Source of the DNA: Frankiales bacterium
GTDB lineage: Bacteria; Actinomycetota; Actinomycetes; Mycobacteriales; SCTD01
NCBI GenBank assembly: GCA_025464915.1
Contig: JAODNF010000484.1
Coordinates: 1 to 6,966, forward strand
Length of the DNA: 6,966 nucleotides
Direction: 5' to 3'
The translations under genes and the position numbers were made by a program. This document shows positions 1-4,781 of this stretch, piece after piece (position 1 is the first letter of the stretch; each line of letters begins with the position of its first letter). Under the pieces are notes generated by a model. It searched no databases. It saw only the letters and a program-made list of their open reading frames with translations, and was not told where the DNA came from.

Positions 1-78
1 CTGAAGACCTCCACGACGACGTACTCCTGGAACGGCAGCCAGTACACGAGGACACGCTGCACGGGAGACCTGTGCTAG
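1..78 (+). CDS. 3' end of an unidentified gene (C-terminal 25 residues)
   Basis: Frame 1 is open from the left edge and ends at TAG 76-78, giving a tail that finishes ...WNGSQYTRTRCTGDLC. Twenty-three of its 25 sense codons end in G or C, as expected for a real gene in this genome, whereas random sequence would not be so regular. The tail is polar, rich in Thr/Ser/Tyr and carries two Cys five residues apart near the end. This resembles the C-terminus of an exported protein or lipoprotein with a disulfide, but that is inference only. The family cannot be named from so short a piece. The gene is convergent with the next one, and its stop abuts that gene's stop. Confidence 0.55.
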   Translation: MKTSTTTYSWNGSQYTRTRCTGDLC

Positions 79-378
79 CTAGAAGTGCTTCTCCAGGGAC
101 GTCACCTTCGACTGCAGGGCACCGGTGACGCCCTCGCGCAGGTCGGCCTTGAGCACCAGCGAGACGCGCGGCGACACCGCGGCGACGGCCATGGTGGCCG
201 CCTTGACGACGGCCATCACCTCGTCCCACTCCCCCTCGACGTTCGTGAACATCGCGTTGGTCTCGTTGGCGAGGCCTGATTCGCGGACGACGCGGACCGC
301 CGCGGCGACCGCCTGCGCGTAGGACCCGTCCGGGTCCGGTGAGGCGGGCGCGACGGAGAAGGCAACGGTGAGGGACAA
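79..378 (-). CDS. MTH1187/YkoF-family thiamine-binding protein
   Basis: This encodes a 99-residue cytosolic protein of the MTH1187 (UPF0045/DUF77) family, ferredoxin-like folds that assemble as oligomers and are annotated as thiamine-binding. The length is normal for the family. Diagnostic stretches are the N-terminal strand LTVAFSVAP (residues 3-11), VRVVRESGL (28-36), the signature NVEGEWDEVM (46-55) and the closing strand with PRVSLVLKAD (70-79). The start is TTG at 378-376. It is chosen because an AGGAG Shine-Dalgarno (complement of 385-389) lies 6 nt upstream and the protein then begins exactly at the first strand. The physiological role is poorly known; thiamine or HMP binding is known for relatives, and binding here is inferred. 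It is divergent from the hydrolase at 415 and convergent with the gene ending at 78. Confidence 0.88.
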   Translation of the reverse strand: MSLTVAFSVAPASPDPDGSYAQAVAAAVRVVRESGLANETNAMFTNVEGEWDEVMAVVKAATMAVAAVSPRVSLVLKADLREGVTGALQSKVTSLEKHF

Positions 379-384
379 CAGACA

Positions 385-389
385 CTCCT
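385..389 (-). promoter_or_regulatory. Shine-Dalgarno AGGAG that fixes a TTG start
   Basis: On the minus strand AGGAG is read here, 6 nt before TTG 378-376. No ATG or GTG is better placed, so this site decides the start of the MTH1187-family gene. Confidence 0.7.
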
Positions 390-414
390 AGGGCTCTGTG
401 CCAGTGTTGCCCAC

Positions 415-1281
415 ATGCTCATCGACACCCCCGACGGTCGGCAGCTCGAGGTCCTGGACGGCGGCGGCGACGGCCTGCCGTGCGTCTTCCACACCGGCAC
501 CCCCGGCGGGCCGGTGCTGACGGAGAAGCGCCTCGCGGCCGCGGCGGACGCGGGGCTCCGGTGGATCGGCTACGCCCGCCCGGGCTACGGGCAGAGCACC
601 CCCATGCCCGGGAGGTCGGTCGCGGACGCGGCGCAGGACACGGCGACCGTGCTGGACGCCCTCGGGCTGAGCACCTTCGTGACGGCCGGGGCATCGGGCG
701 GCGGCCCGCACGCGCTCGCGTGCGCCGCGCTGCTGCCGGGCCGCTGCCTGGCCGCGGCGACCCTCGCCGGGGGCGGGCCGTTCGACGCCGAGGGCCTGGA
801 CTTCCTGGCCGGCATGGGTGAGGACAACCTCGTCGAGTTCGGCCTGGCGGTCGGGGGCAGGGAGGTCCTCGAGGCCGCGATGCCGGCCTACGCGCAAGAG
901 GTTCGGGGCGTGACCCCGGAGGGCATCGTCGCGTCGTTGAGCAGCCTGCTGCCGCCGGTCGACCGCGAGGTCCTCAGCAGCGACGTGGGTCGCGACGTGG
1001 CGGCCGGCTTCCACAAGGCGCTCGAGGTCGGGTACGACGGCTGGCTCGACGACGACCTCGCGCTCGTGAAGCCGTGGGGCTTCGACCTGTCGACCATCCG
1101 GGTGCCGGTCGTCGTCTGGCAGGGCGGTCAGGACCTGATGGTGCCGCTGGCCCACGGGCAGTGGCTCGCCGCGAACGTGCCCGGCGCCCGCGCCGAGCTG
1201 CACGACGAGCACGGCCACCTCAGCCTCGTGGTGGCCCACCTCCCCGCGGTGCTCAAGGAGCTCGCCGACCTCGCACGATGA
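415..1281 (+). CDS. Alpha/beta hydrolase
   Basis: This 288-residue cytosolic protein is of usual length for a single-domain alpha/beta-hydrolase fold enzyme. It shows the oxyanion-hole segment HTGTPGG (26-32), a strand plus RPGYGQS (55-61), the nucleophile elbow GASGG with Ser94, the acid strand VVVWQGGQD with Asp240, and the catalytic His268 in HGHLS. The triad is therefore Ser94-Asp240-His268, with a cap region of roughly residues 125-215. The substrate cannot be read from the sequence: esterase, lactonase, haloalkane-type or peptidase-like activities are all possible. No signal peptide is seen. The start is ATG 415; no convincing Shine-Dalgarno precedes it, so the message may be leaderless or weakly initiated. 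It is divergent from the thiamine-binding gene and convergent with the DUF3817 gene, leaving only 4 nt between the two stops. Confidence 0.9.
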   Translation: MLIDTPDGRQLEVLDGGGDGLPCVFHTGTPGGPVLTEKRLAAAADAGLRWIGYARPGYGQSTPMPGRSVADAAQDTATVLDALGLSTFVTAGASGGGPHALACAALLPGRCLAAATLAGGGPFDAEGLDFLAGMGEDNLVEFGLAVGGREVLEAAMPAYAQEVRGVTPEGIVASLSSLLPPVDREVLSSDVGRDVAAGFHKALEVGYDGWLDDDLALVKPWGFDLSTIRVPVVVWQGGQDLMVPLAHGQWLAANVPGARAELHDEHGHLSLVVAHLPAVLKELADLAR

Positions 1282-1285
1282 CGGG

Positions 1286-1573
1286 CTAGCGGCTCGTCCT
1301 CCGGACGACGAAGGGCGCGAACGGGGACCCGATCGTCAGCACCAGCAGGGTCTTGAGCCCCGACCACCCGAGCTGGGAGCGCAGCGTCAGGACCAGGTAG
1401 ACCAGCCCGAGGAACAGCACGCCGTGGATCGGTCCCATGACCGGCACGGCGTTGAACGACGTGGTCCGCTTCAGGACCGAGCACACCAGCAGGATCCCGA
1501 ACGAGACGGTCTCGACGAGGGCGACGACCCTCAGGGCGCGCAGGGTCGTGGGCTCAGCGACGGCGGTGGTCAT
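1286..1573 (-). CDS. DUF3817 family small integral membrane protein
   Basis: This 95-residue protein matches the DUF3817 family pattern from memory: a short N-tail, then RVVALVETVSFGILLVCSVLK, a PVMGPIHGVLFLGLVYLVL segment, and a last hydrophobic segment ending GSPFAPFVVRR. Three hydrophobic segments are visible at about residues 14-33, 45-64 and 73-90. The C-terminal Arg/Lys cluster would sit in the cytosol. No catalytic motif is seen and the family's function is unknown. The start is ATG 1573-1571, which overlaps the TGA of the upstream cupin gene in an ATGA (4-nt overlap), indicating translational coupling. A GGAG lies only 2 nt before the ATG. The frame stays open far upstream, but that extension is arginine-rich, runs antisense-like through the cupin gene and is not used. 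It is the last gene of the thiolase-meaB-cupin operon. Confidence 0.85.
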   Translation of the reverse strand: MTTAVAEPTTLRALRVVALVETVSFGILLVCSVLKRTTSFNAVPVMGPIHGVLFLGLVYLVLTLRSQLGWSGLKTLLVLTIGSPFAPFVVRRTSR

Positions 1574-1971
1574 GTCTCCAGCTCGAAGTCGTCGAAGTCG
1601 AAGCCGGGTACGACGACGCACCCGCACACCACAGCCTGCCCGCCCTCGGGCGTTGCCGCCTGCCACTCCCCCGGCTCGACCAGGTGCTGCAGGGTCCCGC
1701 CCGGCCCGAGCGCGACGGTCCGCTCGAGCGACGGTGACGCGGCAGTGCCGCCGAGGGAGAGAAGCAGGGTGCCACCGCCCTGCCAGAGCCAGAGCTCGGC
1801 TGAGCGGACCCGGTGCCACGCGGAGCGCTGGCCGGGCTCGAGCAGGAACAGGATCGAGGTGCCGGCGCTGCGCTCGCCGAACGGCGTGGGCACGACGTCC
1901 GGGCTGCGCCACGTCTCGCGGTACCAGCCGCCCTCGGGGTGTGGCTTGAGGTCGAGGGACTCAGGTGTCAC
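1570..1971 (-). CDS. DUF985 (cupin_5) cupin-fold protein
   Basis: This 133-residue protein is of the DUF985/cupin_5 family, related to yeast YML079w-type cupins. Family landmarks are HPEGGWYRETWRS (11-23), the strand TSILFLLEPG (38-47), SAWHRVRSAELWLW (50-63) with His53 and Glu59 as possible pocket or metal residues, GEWQAA (101-106) and the closing VVPGFDFDDFEL (120-131). The jelly-roll fold follows from the family; no substrate is established, although relatives are discussed as sugar or small-molecule binding proteins or isomerases. The start is GTG 1971-1969, placed directly before the conserved N-terminus. It overlaps the end of meaB by 11 nt, and only a weak GA-rich Shine-Dalgarno precedes it, so it probably relies on coupling to meaB. 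Its stop overlaps the start of the DUF3817 gene. Confidence 0.88.
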   Translation of the reverse strand: MTPESLDLKPHPEGGWYRETWRSPDVVPTPFGERSAGTSILFLLEPGQRSAWHRVRSAELWLWQGGGTLLLSLGGTAASPSLERTVALGPGGTLQHLVEPGEWQAATPEGGQAVVCGCVVVPGFDFDDFELET

Positions 1972-2902
1972 GGATCAGCTCGTCTGCCGCGGTGTAGGGG
2001 TCGAGCTCGCCCGCCGCGACCCGGGCGGCCAGGACGTCGAGGGCGCCGTTGCGCAGGTCGACGCGCAGGGCGGTGAGGGCGATGGCCTCGACCTCGTCCG
2101 CGGCCCGCGTGGTTCGGCGCCGCTCGAGGGCGCCCGAGGCCGCGAGCCACTGACCGTGCTGCTCGATGGCGTCGACGAGATCGTCGACACCCTCGCTCTT
2201 GGTCGCGACCGTCTTGACGATCGGGACGTGCCAGCTGCCGTCGGTCCGTCCCGTGAGGGACAGCACGTGCCGCAGGTCGCGGGCGACGGTGTCGGCGCCG
2301 TCGCGGTCGGCCTTGTTCACGACGAGCACGTCGGCGATCTCGAGGATGCCGGCCTTGCTGGCCTGGATGCCGTCGCCCATGCCGGGCGCGAGCAGGACCA
2401 GGGTCGTGTCGGCGAGGCGTGCGATGTCGAGCTCGGCCTGGCCGACGCCGACGGTCTCGATGACGATGACGTCGCAGCCCGCTGCCGAGAGCACCCGCAG
2501 CGCCTGAGGGGTCGCCCAGGACAGGCCGCCGAGGTGGCCGCGGGTGGCCATCGACCGGATGAAGACGCCGTCGTCCGTGGCGTGCTCCTGCATCCGCACG
2601 CGGTCGCCGAGCAGCGCACCGCCGGAGAACGGCGACGAAGGGTCGATCGCGAGGACGCCGACCTTGAGGCCGCGCCGCCGGTAGGCCGCGACCAGGGCGG
2701 CCGTCGACGTGGACTTGCCGACGCCCGGCGAGCCCGTGAGGCCGACGACCCGCGCGTTCCCCGCCTTGCCGGCGAGCAGGGCCATCACCTCGCGCAGCGC
2801 GGGCGAGGCGTCCTCGACGAGGCTGATGAGGCGCGCGACAGCACGCGCCTCACCGGCCTCGGCCCGGGCGACGAGGTCCGGGACGTCGAGCGGCTTACGC
2901 AG
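1961..2902 (-). CDS. meaB: MeaB/ArgK-type GTPase, chaperone of methylmalonyl-CoA mutase
   Basis: This G3E-type P-loop GTPase couples GTP hydrolysis to loading and protection of B12-dependent acyl-CoA mutases (methylmalonyl-CoA mutase and, in some bacteria, ethylmalonyl-CoA mutase). With a CTG start at 2902-2900 the protein has 313 residues, a normal family length. Visible motifs are the Walker A GSPGVGKS (57-64), the AIDPSSPFSGG strand and switch (about 85-95), ETVGVGQ (149-155), the guanine motif NKAD (196-199), and a C-terminal helical dimerisation arm ending near DPYTAADEL. The family-like N-terminal helix region VPDLVARAEAGEARAVARLI lies upstream of the first ATG/GTG (2785/2788), so a start there would remove it. 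No ATG, GTG or TTG occurs between the in-frame stop at 2917-2915 and 2788. The gene overlaps the thiolase end by 8 nt and the cupin start by 11 nt. The product is certain; the exact start is not. Confidence 0.9.
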   Translation of the reverse strand: MRKPLDVPDLVARAEAGEARAVARLISLVEDASPALREVMALLAGKAGNARVVGLTGSPGVGKSTSTAALVAAYRRRGLKVGVLAIDPSSPFSGGALLGDRVRMQEHATDDGVFIRSMATRGHLGGLSWATPQALRVLSAAGCDVIVIETVGVGQAELDIARLADTTLVLLAPGMGDGIQASKAGILEIADVLVVNKADRDGADTVARDLRHVLSLTGRTDGSWHVPIVKTVATKSEGVDDLVDAIEQHGQWLAASGALERRRTTRAADEVEAIALTALRVDLRNGALDVLAARVAAGELDPYTAADELIRDT

Positions 2903-4082
2903 AAGGCACCGTGATCAGCAGCGCGTCGCCCTGACCGCCGCCACCGCACAGAGCGGCGGCGCCGAGCCCGCCGCCGCGGCGCTTGAGCTCCAGGGCCAGG
3001 TGCAGGACCACGCGGGCGCCGGAGGCACCGATCGGGTGCCCGAGCGCGATGGCGCCGCCGTTGACGTTGACCTTCTCGGGGTCGACGCCGAGCGCGGCGG
3101 TCGAGGCGATGCCGACGGCGGCGAACGCCTCGTTGAGCTCGAACAGGTCGATGTCCTCGATCTTCTGACCCGACTTGGCCAGGGCCGCTTTGATGGCGTT
3201 CGCCGGCTGCTCCTGCAGCGAGTTGTCCGGCCCGGCGACGATGCCGTGCGCACCGATCTCCGCGATCCAGGACAGGCCGAGCGACTCGGCCTTCTGCTTG
3301 CTCATGACGACGACCGCGGCCGCACCGTCGCTGATCTGCGAGGCGTTCCCTGCGGTGAGCGTGCCGTCCTTGACGAAGGCGGGCTTCAGGGCCGCCAGGG
3401 ACTCGGCGGTCGTGGCGCCGCGGACGCCCTCGTCCTCGGAGACGACGATCGGGTCGCCCTTCCGCTGCGGGATCGTGACCGGGACGATCTCGTCGTTGAA
3501 GATGCCGTCCTTGATCGCCTTGGCGGCGAGCTCGTGGCTGCGCGCGGCGAAGACGTCTTGCTCCTCACGGGTCTGCGTCGCGAAGTTGGCGGCCGCCTTC
3601 TCCGTCGCCTCGCCCATCGCGACCTTGTCGAACGCGTCGAACAGCCCGTCGTGGAAGGTCGCGTCGAGGATCTCGGCGTTGCCGTAGCGGTAGCCGCCAC
3701 GGGCCTTGGGAAGCAGGTACGGAGCCTGCGTCATCGACTCCATGCCGCCGGCCACGACGACCTCGACCTCACCGGCACGGATCAGCTGGTCGGCGAGCGC
3801 GATCGCGTCCAGACCCGACAGGCAGACCTTGTTGATCGTGAGGGCCGGGACCTGCATCGGGATGCCGCCCTTGACCGCTGCCTGGCGTGCGGTGATCTGA
3901 CCCTGGCCGGCCTGGAGCACGTGGCCCATGATCACGTAGTCGACCTGGTCGCCGGAGACGCCGGCCCGCTCCAGGGCGCCCGCGATGGCGATGCCACCGA
4001 GGTCCATGGCCGTGAAGTCCTTGAGGGCTCCGGAGAGCTTGCCGATCGGCGTACGAGCGCCGGCCACGATCACGCTGGTCAT
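2895..4082 (-). CDS. Acetyl-CoA C-acetyltransferase (thiolase)
   Basis: This 395-residue biosynthetic-type thiolase (AtoB/PhaA class, usual length 390-400) condenses two acetyl-CoA to acetoacetyl-CoA, or runs in reverse in degradation. The acylated nucleophile is Cys87 in NKVCLSG, the NEAF motif is at 317-320, the catalytic His349 lies in GHPIG, and the second catalytic Cys379 lies in CGGGGQG. The N-terminus VIVAGARTPIGK is canonical. The start is ATG 4082-4080, supported by a strong AGGAGGA Shine-Dalgarno 8 nt upstream. It is the first gene of the minus-strand operon, and its TAA is inside the start of meaB. It is divergent from the epimerase and ccr, which fits supplying C4 acyl-CoA for the ethylmalonyl-CoA pathway. 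Chain-length preference cannot be read from the sequence, so a broader beta-ketothiolase remains possible. Confidence 0.93.
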   Translation of the reverse strand: MTSVIVAGARTPIGKLSGALKDFTAMDLGGIAIAGALERAGVSGDQVDYVIMGHVLQAGQGQITARQAAVKGGIPMQVPALTINKVCLSGLDAIALADQLIRAGEVEVVVAGGMESMTQAPYLLPKARGGYRYGNAEILDATFHDGLFDAFDKVAMGEATEKAAANFATQTREEQDVFAARSHELAAKAIKDGIFNDEIVPVTIPQRKGDPIVVSEDEGVRGATTAESLAALKPAFVKDGTLTAGNASQISDGAAAVVVMSKQKAESLGLSWIAEIGAHGIVAGPDNSLQEQPANAIKAALAKSGQKIEDIDLFELNEAFAAVGIASTAALGVDPEKVNVNGGAIALGHPIGASGARVVLHLALELKRRGGGLGAAALCGGGGQGDALLITVPSA

Positions 4083-4090
4083 GTGGGGGG

Positions 4091-4097
4091 TCCTCCT
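4091..4097 (-). promoter_or_regulatory. Strong Shine-Dalgarno of the thiolase operon
   Basis: The minus strand reads AGGAGGA, 8 nt before ATG 4082-4080. It is the best ribosome binding site in the window and supports both the thiolase start and its role as leading gene of the operon. Confidence 0.8.
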
Positions 4098-4148
4098 GCA
4101 GTCAGTGACGTCCCTGCAACGATAGGCCCGTACCGAACCGCGTTCTAC

Positions 4149-4154
4149 AGGGAG
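4149..4154 (+). promoter_or_regulatory. Shine-Dalgarno of the epimerase gene
   Basis: AGGGAG lies 8 nt before ATG 4163, supporting that start. Confidence 0.65.
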
Positions 4155-4162
4155 TCAGTGTT

Positions 4163-4615
4163 ATGGGCATCACGCACAGGGCCGCAGGTGCCATCACGGC
4201 AATTGACCACGTCGGCATCGCCGTCGCGGACCTCGACGCCGCCATCGCCCTCTACGAGAAGGCCTACGGGATGACGTGCGTGCACGTCGAGGTCAACGAG
4301 GAGCAGGGCGTGCGCGAGGCGATGATGGAGGTCGGCACCTCGGGGTCGTACATCCAGCTGCTCGAGCCGCTGAACCCGGACACCACCATCGGGAAGTTCC
4401 TGGACAAGAACGGCCCCGGCATCCAGCAGATGGCCTACCGCACGGACGACCTGGACGCGCTGTCCGACCAGCTGCGCGGCGAGGGCATGCGGCTGCTCTA
4501 CGACGAGCCCCGCAAGGGCACCGCCGGCAGCCGCGTGAACTTCATCCACCCCAAGAGCGCCGGCGGCGTTCTGGTGGAGCTCGTCGAGCCCAGCGCCGAC
4601 GGCATGGGCCACTAG
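4163..4615 (+). CDS. mce: Methylmalonyl-CoA (ethylmalonyl-CoA) epimerase
   Basis: This 150-residue glyoxalase/VOC-fold enzyme interconverts the 2R and 2S epimers of methylmalonyl-CoA, and in related bacteria also ethylmalonyl-CoA, using a divalent metal. Two VOC half-modules are seen: IDHVGIAVADLDAAI (14-28) with metal ligand His16, and VNEEQGVREAMMEV (44-57) with the catalytic-type Glu in the first half; YIQLLEPL (63-70) with Gln65; then GPGIQQMAYR (84-93), GSRVNFIHPK (122-131) and GGVLVELVEP with ligand Glu139. The usual HH before the xAY strand is QQ (88-89) here. ATG 4163 has an AGGGAG 8 nt upstream. The gene diverges from the thiolase and is followed, after 166 nt, by ccr on the same strand. 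Assignment rests on the ordered motifs and pathway context. Confidence 0.92.
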   Translation: MGITHRAAGAITAIDHVGIAVADLDAAIALYEKAYGMTCVHVEVNEEQGVREAMMEVGTSGSYIQLLEPLNPDTTIGKFLDKNGPGIQQMAYRTDDLDALSDQLRGEGMRLLYDEPRKGTAGSRVNFIHPKSAGGVLVELVEPSADGMGH

Positions 4616-4732
4616 CCACTCCAGCGCGCCGGCGACGGCTGGCAGAACGCTCCCGGCTGCAGAGGTCAGCAGGGCGTGAGACGTCCGTCACGTGAACGCT
4701 GGAGGAAGGCTGGGGCGGCGCACCCGGGGCAC

Positions 4733-4746
4733 CTACCCCTCGGTAG
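4733..4746. promoter_or_regulatory. Candidate operator: CTACC-N4-GGTAG inverted repeat
   Basis: This is a perfect 5-bp inverted repeat, CTACC (4733-4737) and GGTAG (4742-4746), separated by four bases. It overlaps the -10 candidate TAGCCT upstream of ccr. Its position suits a repressor site for a dimeric regulator, but no regulator gene is in the window and the function is inferred. Confidence 0.35.
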
Positions 4747-4769
4747 CCTGCGGGCAACGCATCTGACCA

Positions 4770-4774
4770 GGGAG
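4770..4774 (+). promoter_or_regulatory. Shine-Dalgarno GGGAG that decides the ccr start
   Basis: GGGAG lies 7 nt before GTG 4782 but only 1 nt before GTG 4776. Proper spacing therefore selects 4782, which also gives the family N-terminus MKEIL. Confidence 0.7.
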
Positions 4775-4781
4775 TGTGCAC

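Larger units (their letters stand above)
4083..4162. promoter_or_regulatory. Divergent promoter region, thiolase operon versus epimerase
   Basis: Eighty bases separate two outward-facing starts, so both promoters and any operator must lie here or inside the gene ends. No confident -35/-10 pair could be picked in either direction; GATAGG (4120-4125) and its complement are only weak -10 candidates. An 8-base direct repeat AGTCAGTG occurs at 4100-4107 and 4153-4160. Confidence 0.6.
4616..4781 (+). promoter_or_regulatory. Intergenic region with probable ccr promoter
   Basis: There are 166 nt between the epimerase stop and the chosen ccr start, unusually long for this packed region, which suggests ccr has its own promoter. 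A TAnnnT-type -10 candidate, TAGCCT, lies at 4744-4749, about 33 nt before the start codon; no good -35 is seen. An inverted repeat (4733-4746) overlaps it. No T-tract terminator follows the epimerase, so readthrough from it is possible. Confidence 0.45.

Noticed and set aside
388..1239. Open frame of 283 codons on the minus strand opposite the alpha/beta hydrolase
   Set aside because: It is rich in Arg, His, Val and Ala and is a shadow of the hydrolase reading frame.
1574..1912. N-terminal extension of the DUF3817 frame by 113 residues
   Set aside because: The extra residues are Arg/Ala/Pro-rich and lie out of frame inside the cupin gene. The ATGA overlap and family start favour ATG 1573.
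1961..2788. Short MeaB starting at GTG 2788 or ATG 2785
   Set aside because: It would discard 38 residues of family-like N-terminus and leave a 106-nt gap in an otherwise overlapping operon. It is kept only as an alternative.
1424..2914. Long open frame of 496 codons on the plus strand opposite DUF3817, cupin and meaB genes
   Set aside because: It crosses three well-supported overlapping genes in antisense and shows no recognisable domain.
2709..4274. Long open frame of 521 codons on the plus strand opposite the thiolase
   Set aside because: It is antisense to a thiolase with all catalytic residues intact, spans two real genes and the promoter region, and has low-complexity composition.
4621..4642. 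Possible terminator after the epimerase (CCAGC ... GCTGG)
   Set aside because: The stem is only 5 bp with a 12-nt loop and no T-run follows.
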